Shown here piece by piece: positions 42,242 to 53,911 of a stretch of 64,000 nucleotides of DNA (positions are counted from its first letter, which is position 1; the number at the start of each line of letters is the position of its first letter). The stretch spans positions 129,756,041 through 129,820,040 of the forward strand of contig OY720643.1 in the NCBI GenBank assembly GCA_963169105.1, written 5' to 3'. The notes beneath the pieces were generated by a model that was not told the DNA's origin, did not search any database, and was given only the letters and a program-made list of their open reading frames with translations. The stretch comes from Ceriagrion tenellum (taxonomy: Eukaryota > Arthropoda > Insecta > Odonata > Coenagrionidae). The translations under genes and the position numbers were made by a program.

Positions 42242-43455
42242 CATATTCTCTCGATGTAATCACTCCCAAGTATATGATCTTGTATTAGTCCCTATTTGTT
42301 ACAAGTTGTGATTCCTCAATGTGTGATTGATTGACGCATTGTGTACTTTGAATGTGATTGTTTTTTTCTTGATATGATCAGATCTGTCTTAGTTGCTATT
42401 GCCATTGTACACTCCTGTTCCAAAGGAAATTATTCCTGGAGCAAATGTAAAATTATTTCATCTATACTAAGTGGACACCTAAGAGTTACTCCCGCCGAAA
42501 TTCAAACTATATTGGACCAAAGGTACTTTAGTTACAAGATAACATTAGGTACAAATATTCTTTAGTTGTTCTTCTTTATTTCTGGTTCTATTTAACTTTG
42601 GAGAATATAATTTGCTCGACCGACTTGAGCGGAGACCCGTTGATGAAGTAAACGCTCCCTTGTCGCCGGTCTCATCCTGGCCTCGCATATCTCGCTTCAC
42701 TCAAATGACTCCTTCTTTCTAATGGCACTTAGAGCGTAGTCATATATTTCACCAAGCAGAAATTGTGGTCTTTCAGAAATGGTATCCTTTGTTGCTTTTG
42801 TATTCATTATTTTTTGCGTATCAGCTAATGCATGTAAATATTTCCCTCCTTAAGATCTGTTCTTTCAATCCTTGAAAAAATTTTGAACGTCCGTTAATAA
42901 TACGCCTTTCATTTTAGAGAGCATCGTAGTAGTGATTTTTCCTGATCTTTTATGTCCTTTCCTTTTGCAGGTAAGTCCTGAGGAATTTATCCATCCCGTG
43001 AACCGCGGAAACATATCACTGTCTGCCCACTTCCAAGGTATTGTGTTCGAAAGTAACGTACATTTCCATACATTCAGTTCCTTGAACGTCAAATCCATCT
43101 GTTCTGTTCATAATTCTCAAATCTCAGTCGTGAGGGCTCGTTCCCAGCAACTCAACTCTCTGCAGTTTGACTTTATGTTACGCATTATCGACTTTAAGAC
43201 CTTGTGGATGCCATATAGTGGTTCACTACGCTTATATTGGCCACTGAAGCCAGCTTGGAGTTGCAACGGTAGAATCGATATTCCTTGAAGTAATTGACTG
43301 CCATAGTGATTGTGCGCGCGTTTTGTTTAGGGGAGCCATTTTCGAACAAAGCGTCCGCTGGTGAATCCTATAATGTATCTTTAATTCTTCGTTTTAGATA
43401 TTTTTAGATCTCGTCATCTGCGAGGCGAAATGAAGCAGTTACCTACAAAAGCGTA
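42242..43455. other. No supported gene
   Basis: The frame 42932-43288 (plus) begins after TTTTGCAG, an acceptor-like site, but its protein shows no known pattern and the acceptor is directly followed by GTAAGT. I leave it uncalled. Confidence 0.4.
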
Positions 43456-44230
43456 TTCGTGAGTATGTAGTTTCAGATTTAGATCGAATACAGCGGAGGG
43501 CAGCTTAGATTTATTAAAAATTGTGACGATAAACATAGCAGTGTAAGTGAATTGATGAGGGAATTAGGGTGGGATCTCTAGCTGATCGAAGGGAAAAATG
43601 TAGATTTCATCTTTTACAAGAGTTTGATGAAGACTTTTTTGCCGGACGTTCAGCATATTTTACTTGAGCCAAACCATTATGGTAGAAACGATCACAGGAA
43701 TAAGATTCAAGTAATTGACTGTCGAACCGATAGATTCAAGATGTCATTTTTTCCTCGTACAATAATGGATCATGATAGTTATGATGCATCAGTCCTATGA
43801 AACTTGGGACCCTCACTAGGCATAGTAGATTCTGAGGCTGTGCTTCTGTAGCTTACAGCCTTTATTAACAACTCGCCCCGTATGAAATTTCCGGCATGAT
43901 TTAGTATTCTGCATTTATTCTGCATGGTCTGCATGCCTTGCAGGACGATTTATCGACCGAATTAAGAACTTTAACCATTAGTTTAAACATAAATAGTGTT
44001 TCTAGATAGCATGTTAGTCTCGTAGCACTAGCATAGCACTCTCGTAGTTTCTGGTCTGATCGCACATAGTTATCCTGACTGCTTTTAGCCACGGGAGCGA
44101 CGGGAGTTATCAAGTGCGCGGTTCTGAATTGAACTGGGTTAGGCGTTGCATGCCAGGTGTGGAATCACTCCGCGCCACACTCCCTAGTGGTGGCATGCAC
44201 GGTATTTCGTAGATGTATACGATATGTTTA
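43456..44230 (+). mobile_element. CR1/L2-like LINE 3' end fragment
   Basis: Broken frames give SDLDRIQRRAA, SVSELMRELGWDLLADRREK and CRFHLLQEFDED, then NDHRNKIQVIDCRTDRFKMS and FFPRTIM, equivalent to the C-terminal end of the LINE at 26181. About 450 nt of 3' UTR follow, ending with the family hairpin region at 44171-44220 and GTAGATGTATAC. Confidence 0.75.
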
Positions 44231-45749
44231 TTGATGTGAGACTAAGCCATGCTACTCCTAGTGTTGTTAAGAACGAAACTTGCCCGAGCGTTCCTTTTTG
44301 GACTATCTGTGCTGAATAGGATGTCCCGCTCGTAAATTCCGCATTTTCATTCCGAGGGCTGCATCGATTGCACGACAAGAGCTGAGTGTCTCCCCCTCTG
44401 AGCTGCTGCATTGCTCGATATCAAAAGATGCGGTCGTTCAGAACACCGCCGGCCGAGTGGGTCTCCAGTGACCCTGAGCCTGAACGCGCGTGCTTTCGCG
44501 TTATTTTGGCACTCTGTGTTGGCATGACTACAGGGTCATGGCCTATTGGAAGTTGCAATTTCTTTTGGAGAATACGTGTTATTTCGGAAACTTACGAATT
44601 TTTAAAGTGATTTATGGAATGCTCACTTAGGTCTCCCGTGATGTACACCGAACAGTAGACTAATAAGAGACTCGCCCTTGTAATCGTGAATTCCACCCTC
44701 TTTGTTGTATGAATCTTTGTGCCCATGCGCGTGATGTTGTACCTTTCAACTTGTGCTTTTCCCAATGATGGGAAAGTTCTGAAGCAATGGTTAAATGTAT
44801 TTATATTTCAATGGTTCTCTTTTACTGACAGACTCGGACACTCCATTTGTACCATTTAAGATCTCACTAAGTTCTTACTGGAATGAATACGTATTTACTG
44901 TGGCACACACAGATTCTGCCCGTTATCTGTCGTATTGATATCGAACTAGTAGCGTATCCCTGCTGTTAAGAATCTGTAAGTGTTTAATATAGGCTTTATA
45001 TTAAAGTTAGCACAATTTCCTCAGGGAATAGACTCGAACGAGGTTCCCAACTTATAGGACTATTAATTTGACCGAGAAACTTGGATAAGTCCGGACTCTC
45101 TTAACAGCACTATCGGAACTGTTGCAGCCTTGTTAAAAGAAAACCAAGCCTCATCCAACTCGCTAGCAGTCGCATTTCGTTCCAACTGAGAGAGAGAGAT
45201 CCGGCCGAGAAGCAAACCGTGTTTATAAGACGTCATATACCGCCTAATGTGCACTGTTCGTCCTTCCCACCCGAGGACGGGATGAGGCATTCCCCGAGTC
45301 GTTTCTCAAGGGCCGGCGAAGTGCAACTAGAATCCTCCGAACTGGAAACTGAACAGAGATCGGCGTTAAGCAACGGGAGGGACCGAAAAGGAAGTTGCAT
45401 GCATCAATGTACAAACTCGCTTTCTTTTTTCACCTTACCCTCTTTTACTCTCGTTCCAGTCCTTGCGTTTCTCATCCTTGATTACGGTTCTGTAATAATA
45501 TCAGCACCTACGTTTTGTCCTGCAAACCACCTCATCACCAATATGCACTGCAATGTATCCTAATCAAGTCATTTTTAGAAAATTGCAAATGCTTCTCAAC
45601 ATTTTAACTTTCACTGAAATACACTACATCGTAATTATGCTATCCGACCCTCAGAATCGATGTGCATGAAACGACTGACATTTTGCACGACCCTTGCATG
45701 ACTCTAGTATCTCGCTTACATAGGTGCAATCCAATTTGTGGTAATCATT
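44231..45749. other. No gene seen
   Basis: Mixed composition, several short frames (44386-44610, 45219-45563) with no family pattern. Confidence 0.4.
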
Positions 45750-46085
45750 TCTGTAGAATTTGTAGCTTACCTATAGCGTAGTGCATGCTGTACTGGCTTG
45801 TCATCGCTCGCTGGAAAAATGACATTTTAAATCTGTGTATTCTACAGCATATTTCCCTTATTTTATTCTTATGGTCTAGCGTTACGAAGTATGTAGCGTT
45901 TCGTAAAATGTTATTGACTTTGTCGGAAAATATATCACCTTGTATTTTGCCTAAAATATAAAGTCTAAATTTGAATCGACGATGTAAAAGCGATTCCCAT
46001 CCTAGTTGTTGCATCCTGTACTGATATTCCAATAGATTAATTTGTCTATTAGTTTTGCTATAGTATTCTCGGATCGTGTACTTAA
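45750..46085 (-). pseudogene. CR1/L2-like LINE C-terminal fragment, minus strand
   Basis: Minus-strand frame: LGWESLLHRRFKFRLYILGK, ILRNATYFVTLDHKNKIREI, CCRIHRFKMSFFQRAM. It follows the C-terminal end of the LINE at 26181 step by step (LGWELLSERR, NKIREIDCRTDRFKMSFFPR). It is the only copy of this family here on the minus strand. No 3' UTR hairpin is visible below 45750, so it may be truncated at both ends. Confidence 0.75.
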
Positions 46086-46779
46086 GATGTTCGAAACATT
46101 CGAATGTAATTTGAATCGATATCGAGGCTCTTGCGCAAATATTCAGCTTTCACATGAATCCACAGTGTAATGTTTCGAACATTGTCTGAGCCTTGCTCGT
46201 CGCGGCCGATAATCATTGTGTTCAGTTCTGTTCGAGGAAAACCACAAACTTTAATTGGGCCAACTAAATACCTGCAGGTCATGCTCTGTGTGACCGGTGT
46301 CCTTTGAAGCCACCTTTTTTAATCAAAACACTTGGTATATTTATAGTTGCCTGACTTCGTCCGTCTAGAGAATGTTCTTCTCGGTCTGATTTCAAATTTA
46401 GGCAGTTGAAGAGAAATCGCTAAGGGTCAGCTCTCAGCCATCTGAGTTTCAAATCTAGCCATGGAGTAAATACTACGCTGATGGCGCCATTTCGTGTACC
46501 TACCTAGTACTGATGCTATTACAATGAATTGATACACAATCTGTCTATACAAAAAAGAGTACGAAAGGAAAGATTAATAGGTCATCCTGGAAGTTACACC
46601 AGACTCGAGACCATTGCAGTCGGTTATTTACATTTGAAAGAATATTTGAAATGCAATTATTGTCGAATATTTGAAGTTGTTAATACTTACGTAAATGTGT
46701 ATGTTAGTGTTCAAATATTGAGGGATTGTGAAGATAGGATATGATTGAGGAGAAACCAGCATACATCACACTAAATACG
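46086..46779. other. No gene seen
   Basis: AT-rich. No pattern recognised. Confidence 0.4.
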
Positions 46780-47433
46780 ATATAAATTTAGTAATAGTAA
46801 ATGTTCGTTGCGTAAAGAACACACGTGCCGAAGTTGAGCACATGTTTGAAAACGCAGATATTGTAATTGGAACAGAGAGTTGGATTGCAGAGGATATTAA
46901 CGATAGCGAAGTTTTTCCGACAGGATATAAAATCTATATACTACGTGATTGACCAAAAAATTCTGGTGGCTGAGTATTCTTAACTGTTAAATCACATTTA
47001 ATAGTACCGCAACATATTAGAAGACAGTAAAATAGAGAGCGTTTGGTGTACTATTAAACGACAAAACAAATGTACAATCTGTGATCAGCAATCCACAATT
47101 GAGTTAGGTAACAAAACAAAGGAACTTGCGGCGAGAGAAATTTACGTTGCTCTAAGCTCAAAAACTAATAAAATAATGCGAACTACACTACGCAGCTTCA
47201 AGAAAAAGATATCCAAGGTGAATTATTAGATGAAAACCCCAAGCCATTCTGGTCTTACGCGTGAGAACTCAAGGGCGAATCTTCGACAGTAGACTCTTTA
47301 TTAAACCCACACGGCAAAGTTGTCAACAACAGCATTGACAAAGCCTACTGCCTAATTAAACTACTGCTATAAAAGTATATTCATTAAGGATGACACAATA
47401 CACAATTTAGACATTCCTGACTTCATCAAGCCG

Positions 47434-48520
47434 ATGGCTGACAAAACAAGTCAACATGATGGAATAATTAAACAACTGGGTTCAATTAAAAGCAACAAGT
47501 CCCCAGGTCCAGGAGGAATGCCTGTTCGCGTGATCAAGGAGTTAGCGCCACAGATTGCACCATTCTTAGATATTATATTTGGTAAATCATTATCCGAAGG
47601 CAAGGTCCCCCAAGCTGGATAATAAATACGTCACACCGATATTAAAATAAGGAAATAAAAGTGACCCCGGAAATTACCGGCCGATATCGTTAACTTCACT
47701 TTTATGCAAGATCCTCGAGCACATGTTGTTGTTAGCAATATTATGACATTCCTGTACAATCGTAACTTCTTACATAAGTACATGCGTAAGCATGGCTTCT
47801 GTAATGGCAGGTCCGGCGAAACACAGCTTGCGGTTTTTCTTCATGGCATCCTAAAATTACGTCAATCGAAGAAGCTAGGCGACGTGATATTCCTTTTTCA
47901 GTAAGGCAATCGACAAGGTTCCTCTCGGAAAACTCATGTACAAATTGCAATCGTGCGGAGTTAATCAAAGAAATAGTGAATTGGATAAGGGACTTTTTCA
48001 GTGAGCGAAAACTAAACGTAGTTATTGATGGTCTTAGCTCTGATATGGTCGAAGTCACATCCGGTGTTTCTCAAGGAAGCGTGAATGACCCTCTTTCATT
48101 CATAATTTATATTTATGATCTAAGTTCTCGAGTTAGCATCAAATTAAGATTATTTGCAGATGTTACAGTGATCTGCCGTGAAGTAATCGAAGACGCAGAC
48201 TTTGATGTTCTGTCATCGTACCTTAACAACGTTCATTCTTGGTGCTAGGAGTGGGGGTTATAATAAAATCTTAGTAAATGCACCACAGTTCACTTCCTGC
48301 GAAAGTCATCAGGCAAATGCCATACCTATACTGTGGGTGGAGCCACCATAAAATCTTCATATACAGTAAAATATCTTGGAATTATCTTAACTTCTGACAT
48401 ATCGTGGTGAAAACACATACATAACATATGCGGTAAAGAATTAAAGAAACTAGGTTTTGTTAAGAATATAATATGTATGCCTTCTGATAAAAAAGTAAAA
48501 GAGAGATGTGCGAATTTCCA
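47434..48520 (+). pseudogene. Reverse-transcriptase core of the LINE at 46780
   Basis: Three successive frames cover the RT: 47434-47622 (SPGPGGMPVRVIKELAPQIA, matching the palm entry), 47704-47904 (the HGF-GRSGETQ segment) and 47976-48248 (motif B SGVSQGSVNDP and motif C region LRLFADVTVICREV). The second catalytic aspartate of FADD is replaced by valine, so even apart from the frameshifts this enzyme could not work. Motif A (FLDFxKAFDKV in the sister copy) is nearly erased at about 47890. Confidence 0.8.
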
Positions 48521-48645
48521 CATCGAAAAAGTCATCCGCCTTGACCGGGATATTTTTCTATGTGGAAATTCGCACAATTGTGCATTGCGGGTGACTCCGT
48601 GAAAGTGGAACTCCGTGGCTAGTCCCGGATAGCTTAAAATTTGTT
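48509..48645 (-). mobile_element. 137-bp insertion with 12-bp target duplication, SINE-like
   Basis: AAAAGAGAGATG lies at 48497-48508 and again at 48646-48657. Removing the insertion restores the LINE frame (KVKERCYFALVRPH). The insert holds inverted segments TGCGAATTTCCACATCGAAA and TTTCTATGTGGAAATTCGCA, and on the minus strand GGTCAAGGCGGATGAC, which is common in the body of arthropod tRNA-SINEs. No clear A/B promoter boxes remain, so the class is tentative. Confidence 0.65.
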
Positions 48646-49195
48646 AAAAGAGAGATGTTACTTCGCTCTGGTTAGGCCACACCTCGAATACTCCGCGAGC
48701 ATTTTTGACCCTGGTCCTAAAGATTTACCGAATATAAAATTAATCATATACAAAGAAAAGTAGCACTATTCTTTAAAAACTGCTACGAGCGAGCATATAG
48801 TATTTCACAACTTTTTGAGGGATTAAGGTGGGAGCTCCTAGAGACTCGGAGGCTACGCTATAGTCTTAGCTTGCTTGGGATATTCAGAACGGGTATATTT
48901 CAGAGCGACGCAGAGAATATTATTGTGACGCCTCTCTACATGCCTGACAGAAGCGATAAAATAAGAGAGATACATAGCCGAACAGATACTTACGTGCAAA
49001 AACACGTTCTTTCCGCGCACAGTAAGTGACCACAATAAAAACTGAGCTCCACTCATTTCATTCCCATAATTCACGTCAGAATTTCACCTCCAAAAACATA
49101 TTCCCTTAAATTTTTGCACGGCTGGTGTGTTAACACTCCCTGCCACACGCCCATGCGTAGGCTTGATGGGTAGTTAGTTTGTGTAGATTTTCTCG

Positions 49196-50399
49196 AAGAA
49201 AATCCATTGGGGTCGAGGAATTATGATCGCGATTGTCTATGGGCCCAATTATTTTTTTGCACTCATGCATCGAATTTATAACAGGTAATGCAAAATTAGA
49301 ATTTAATAAAAGAATAGTGATGGGGTTAATTAGAATTCGAAAAATTGAAATAATGAAGTCAGTGCCTCTTTTAAAGCGTAAATGCGGCTTCGCACGTAGG
49401 AGTTAACTTCTATCGGAGTCGCTTGTGTAACGATACCTCGAATTGTATTCCTACTTGCAATGTATCGTTCTGCTTGGCCATTACTTCCGGCTTATGCGCA
49501 TTCCGGTAACGAATAGCGGAACTAATTAAGCGTGATTAACTCTACGGTAAAACTCCGTAGCTCACCGGTTCGAATATCTGCCTTCTGACTTCCTGTGAAA
49601 ACGCCAATAGTGCGCACTCTAGGACTACCATGGCCGGCGTGCGATGTTCTGTTTTGGATTGATGTCATTAAAACCATATTGGTACTGGCCATGGGAATCA
49701 CAACTGTGTAATAATACATTTGATTAATCGTATTACTTGTGCAAATGTTAAAACTGTATTATTGTGCGATTTCACGACACAGTTTAGCGTTAAAGTAGTT
49801 TATTTCCAAATTTAATACAACTCAATTTTTTTTAGAAATCTCATTTTTTAGCAATTCTGCTAATGGTTAAAAGACAGTCGTACGCACATTCTTATTTAAT
49901 CCCAAATTTATTTCAACGGACCCAATCATTTGAAATGTCGTCTAAGTAAAAATCTGAATTTCGAAGTATAGAATTACTTACCAAAATATCCATATTCTAC
50001 ATTTTCAACACACTTGTCGTAAAGTAAAAGCTTTCATAGTCATTTCTCAAACGCTGCCATTTGTACTGCAATGTATGAAATCGTGACTACAAAGCTCATG
50101 ACCCACATGACTAAAAATTCCCCAAAAACCTACTCTGTGACGCATGGAATGTTGTCATGCAAAATGATGAACAATCTAAAATCTTAGCGGAGAAAACATG
50201 TGAAAGGACGCTCTCTAATTTAAAAAACAGATACTGGGTGATCACTTGAGCGATAATCCTGAAGCATTTGCGTCGTGTCCAAGGAGAGTGTCGTAAAGTA
50301 AAGCAACAGTTAACACGGTTTTGACGTAAGGTTAATCGGTATTTTAGAAAAAGTCTGGGTATGAAATGATAACTTCCTCATCGTTTTTACAGTAAGCTC
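49196..50399. other. No gene seen
   Basis: AT-rich. No repeat or coding pattern recognised. Confidence 0.4.
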
Positions 50400-50512
50400 A
50401 GAAGTTTTATCTGAGTCGTTTCTCGTGATTTTCCAACAACGTCTACCTAAAATTATCTTATCCTCATTATGAACTTATTTCTTGGTCTTCCTCTGGGGAC
50501 ATTTCCGTCTAT

Positions 50513-51053
50513 TTAACCTTCGCTTATGCTCTTCACAAACCCATTTTGCCTTAGTGTGTGTCCAATCCATCTGGTTCTACTTTCCTCTATGGTGTTCCAT
50601 ATGGTTCTTACTTCTTCTACTCTTCTGTACACTTCATCATTTCTTATTTTGTCCATCCATTTTATCTTCAACATCCTCGTCCAGCACCAGGTTTCGAAGG
50701 CATCTAGTCTGTTGAGCTTTTCCAATGGTCCACGCTTCCAATCCATAGAGTGCTACGCTCCACACGAATGTTTTCACATACTGTTTCCTGCTTTAATGTG
50801 CTATCTTCTTAGGGTACTCCAGTTGTCTTTTTCCCATGAGCGCCTTCTTAGTTTGGGCTATTCTCCGCTTGATGTCCGTTGTACTTCTTCCGTCCCACTT
50901 TATGGTACTTACGAGATAGGTAAAGGAATCCACTTGCTCTAATTTCTCTCCTCTCAGTGTGATTTCTGCATTCAGCTTCTCTCTTCCGCATACTAGGATT
51001 TTGGTTTTCTTCTTACTTAATTTCATGTTGTATTCCTGGAGAACTTGGTACAT
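50513..51053 (-). pseudogene. RTE-like ORF, C-terminal segment
   Basis: Two frames, 51053-50793 and 50746-50513, cover the part after the palm domain: NMKLSKKKTKILVCG, FTYLVSTIKWDG, KRRIAQTKKALMGKRQLE, then RLDAFETWCWTRMLKIKWMD and WIGHTLRQNGFV. A similar C-terminal segment is seen in the older remnant at 5021-5815. The true end of the ORF, and the 3' UTR, are not clear below 50463. Confidence 0.8.
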
Positions 51054-51078
51054 TACATTTAGTGACCTTTGAAGATCA

Positions 51079-51348
51079 TTACGATTTCCAGGTATGACTG
51101 TGATGTGAGAGGTTGCATCCTTGCCTTACTCCTTTGTTAATTTTAGCTACTCTCTTACTTCCGTTTGTCATTCGCATTGTGACCACTTGCTTCCTGTAGA
51201 GATTGTAGATAATTTTTCTGTCGTCGCAATCCATTCTGAGTTTTTCGAGCAGTTTGAACATCTTGTTCCACTCAACATTGTGGAAGGCTTTATCCAGGTC
51301 CACGAATGCGACATATAATGGCTTGTTCACATGTTTTGTTCTCTCCAC
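51079..51348 (-). pseudogene. RTE-like RT, motif A to B segment
   Basis: MERTKHVNKPLYVAFVDLDK, AFHNVEWNKMFKLLEKLRMD, QVVTMRMTNGSKRVAKINKG, VRQGCNLS. FVDLDKAFHNV carries the first catalytic aspartate and RQGC the motif B loop. The frame then breaks where LSPxLFNxYxE should follow. The nucleotides between 51090 and 51060 lack the motif C stretch, which suggests a deletion. Confidence 0.8.
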
Positions 51349-52409
51349 GATTACTCTCCGGCAGGGTATGGCCCCCCTGGCACCCCTGTTCTTCCTGAAT
51401 CCAAACTGGTTTTCTGAGAGGTTTTCTTCAATTTGTCTTTCCTATCTTCGGCTCATTATTATTGTGAGTATTTTAGACACATGTTATACTAGACTCAGGG
51501 TTTGGCGCTCCTCACATCTCTCAGTCCTTGTCTTCTTTGGTATCGCTATCATTACGCTTCTTTAAAAATCTTCTGGAAGTTTTCCCCTTTGGTAGCTATT
51601 TCTTATTATCTCGTATAGGTTATCCTTGGCTTTATTTCCGAACACTTTGATGATTTCTCAATTGATATTGTATTCTCCCGGTGCTTTGTTTTTCTTGGTA
51701 TCTTCTACTGCTGTATTGAATTCACTCTTCAGTATGAGTGGACCCAGATCTTCCTCGTCAAACTAGATCTCGTCATTCACCAGGTTTTCTTCTAGCGGCG
51801 TCGGGCTTGGTAGAGTTCTATGATGTATTGCTTCCATGTATGCGCAACGTCTTCAACCTCTATCAATATATTCCCATTCGCATCTCCGATGTTGTTGGTT
51901 CTTGTTTTCTTCTCTCTGAAGTGTTTCTTCATTAGCTTGTATGCTGTTTCGGTGTGTTACCCTTCTTCATGTTTTCGTTGAATTCCTCGCAGCAGCTTTA
52001 GATCCAATTCTCCCTAGCCTTCTTGTATTCTCGATATTGACTTGGTTCCTTAGCTTCTTTTAGATGGTACCTCCTTCGTGTTGGCTGTCTTATTCACCAG
52101 TTTTCTGCCGCTGCTTCTCAAACGATTGTCCTCTTCAGCTCATCCCATTTTTCGATGACCATTTCACCCTCATTTGTAGTTTCCTATCGACGGCTGCGGA
52201 AAATCTTTTGCTGTTTCCTTCTTCGGCCAGTATTTTCGTGTCCCACCGTGGTTCGCGTTTTATTATTATTATTATGTTTCGTTACTTTGTTTACTTTCCC
52301 GTTCCGAGTCCTCGGTAAACATCGGGTTTCATTGCTGTCATAATGGCCGAGAACTCGAGAGGGGCGGTGCAGAGTTCGTAGCCACTTTCGAAACTCATCG
52401 GATCAGTGG

Positions 52410-52828
52410 CTACGCTGCGTTCGGGTCGTGCGCACGAAGCAGACGGAGCGACCCCAAGAGGACGGCCTTCTGCATGCCGGCTGCAAGTGATTCCGCCTGT
52501 GCCACGCAAGCAGGAATACACTTGATGCTCTGTATCAGCGAGCCCTTGATTCCACCGAGCACACCTATGACTAGGACTACTAGTTTTACAGAGTGTCCCG
52601 GGTACATCTGCCGAAGTTCGAACAGCAGGTCTTGATATTTCGTCCGTTTTTCCGCCTCTTTCGCGTCCAAGTTAGTATTGGCCGAAGCCGAAAATTCAAT
52701 TACGAACATGGGACGCGTTAGGCGGTCGAGGAGAACGATGTCATGCTTGTTCGCCTCCAACGCCTTCCAAGGTGGTGGTGAATGAGTAATTCCACCAGAT
52801 TTTTATTTTGTCGTTCTCCACGATGGAC
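52410..52828 (-). pseudogene. R2/R4-type restriction-like endonuclease domain
   Basis: First, in the intermediate frame, HHYGIDEVHVLPYAPGDTES and KIKIWWNYSFTTTLEG. After a second frameshift, EANKHDIVLLDRLTRPMFVI, EFSASANTNLDAKEAEKRTK, YQDLLFELRQMYPGHSVKLV, VLVIGVLGGIKGSLIQSIKC and LRLLRAHD. It follows the PD-(D/E)XK-like nuclease of R2-clade LINEs: D in KHDIVL (the usual P of PD is H here), E in VIEFS, and K in EKRxKYQDL. The nuclease makes the first-strand nick that primes copying. Confidence 0.85.
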
Positions 52829-53905
52829 TCAGTATCTCCAGGGGCATAGGGCAGCACATGTACTTCGTCGATGCCGTAATGATGTCGGAGGTGGAAATAT
52901 AAAACCCGCAGAGCTGCGTTGTGGCGAGCTAAATACGCTGACTGCGCGTAATAACTGCAGCCGGAGACTCAAAGTCTCCGGCTTGGCTCGGCACGCTCTG
53001 CATCTCGTGTCCGCCACCTCCGCCTTGAATATAATTCGGCGGTACACGAGAGTGTTGATGACACCATCCTGGCACGCGAGAACGAAACCCTCTGTTTCGG
53101 ACCTGAGACCCGCGGTACAAAGGAAGGCAAACGTCAGCTCCTTCGATAGCCCATGTTTTTCCATGTTTCGGTAGAAACATCCATGCATGGGTTTATCGGT
53201 ATGCGTATTAAGCAAGGTCTTCTGCTCAGTCTTTTTGACCTCGAGCTTTAAGACGTCTGCCCTCAGTGACACGATTGACGTGCCACTGTCGTTACTGTCG
53301 GATGACAGGTCAAAGTCCAGACCGGTTTCGTCCGCTGCCCTCTTCGCCGCCTGGAGGAGGAACGCCCCCACCCCGGCACCTTCGTGCTCCCTTACGAGAG
53401 TGAGCAGGGGGTCCGTGCTGTTGAACACACGGCAAACTGTACCCAAGACAACTCTGTTATGTAGACACTCCAGGCTCAACAGACCTCTACCGCCTACACT
53501 GCGAGGGAGATACAATCTGGCGACGGAATGTTTCGGATGAAGACTTCTATAGATGGTCAGCATCTTCCTCGTTCCCCGGTCGAGGTTTTGCATCTCGTTG
53601 ACATTCCATTTCATGCATCCGAAGGTGTACAGCAGTGTCGGAACCGCGAACATGTTCGTGGCAAGAACCTTGTTCTTGCTAGACAGCTCAGAACTCCAGA
53701 TTTTTCTGAGAGTCTGTCTGTACTTGGCGGTGAGTCTTTCCTTCACTGCTGCTACCTCCTGCATTCGACGCTGGCGGACGCCGAGGTATTCGTAGCATTC
53801 GTCATCTTGCAGATGACGAACGACGTTCCCGTCAACGAGTTGCGAATCTTCCATGTCCTCCGATATTCTTCCTTTCGCCAGGTGGATGGATGCACACTTG
53901 TCCAA
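52829..53905 (-). pseudogene. R2/R4-type LINE protein, RT thumb and linker region
   Basis: A 358-codon open frame: LDKCASIHLAKGRISEDMED, RHLQDDECYEYLGVRQRRMQ (the YLGV step after the palm), NKVLATNMFAVPTLLYTFGC, RGTRKMLTIYRSLHPKHSVA, RLYLPRSVGGRGLLSLECLH, KPMHGCFYRNMEKHGLSKEL, SETEGFVLACQDGVINTLVY and DTRCRACRAKPETL, the start of the CCHC zinc finger. The LYLPRxxGGRGL and Q-D-x-V-I-x-T words are typical of this group. After PETL the frame shifts. The true sequence continues in another frame as SYYAQSAYLARHNAALRVLY. Confidence 0.88.
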
Positions 53906-53911
53906 TCCAAA

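Larger units (their letters stand above)
46780..49195 (+). mobile_element. CR1/L2-like LINE, second long copy, heavily broken
   Basis: Same plan as 26181-29180. Endonuclease part: EHMFENADIVIGTESWIAED and EVFPTGYKIY. RT part: LGSIKSNKSPGPGGMPVRVI, HGFCNGRSGETQLAVFLHGI, INWIRDFFSERKLNVVI-like, VEVTSGVSQGSVNDPL (motif B), LRLFADVTVI (motif C, FADD changed to FADV). C-terminal part: VKYLGIILTSDISW, then FALVRPHLEYSASI. The 3' UTR holds the family hairpin at 49141-49180. A 137-bp insertion splits it at 48509. Many frame changes make it dead. It is a different subfamily from 26181, sharing its 3' UTR with 57578-57740. Confidence 0.85.
50400..52258 (-). mobile_element. RTE-like LINE, minus strand, first of a stack
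   Basis: Read from 52258 down: KYREYKKAREN-like words and the linker KKNKAPGEYNI, IAIPKKTRTERCE, NLSENQFGFRKNRGARGAI, PLYVAFVDLDKAFHNVEWNK (motif A), VAKINKGVRQGCNLS (motif B), then YNMKLSKKKTKILVCGREKL, EQVDSFTYLVSTIKWDGRST and RLDAFETWCWTRMLKIKWMD, KIRNDEVYRRVEE, WIGHTLRQNGFVKSI. This order is typical of RTE-type ORFs. The FADD motif region is lost between 51060 and 51090. The endonuclease is absent, so it is 5'-truncated. Its 5' break touches the 3' tail of the next LINE. Confidence 0.85.
52259..53911 (-). mobile_element. R2/R4-type LINE (restriction-like endonuclease), 5'-truncated
   Basis: Second in the stack. Coding begins directly at the TAA-repeat junction with FGLDKCASIHLAKG and runs to the endonuclease end near 52413. 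A short 3' UTR then closes with a TAA repeat (52259-52275). Two frameshifts lie near 52950 and 52765. It lacks the N-terminal zinc fingers and most of the RT. These LINEs carry the nuclease at the C-terminus, unlike the APE types elsewhere in the window, and many insert at fixed sites. Confidence 0.85.

Noticed and set aside
42932..43288. Possible exon after TTTTGCAG
   Set aside because: The acceptor is immediately followed by a donor-like GTAAGT and the peptide matches nothing I know.
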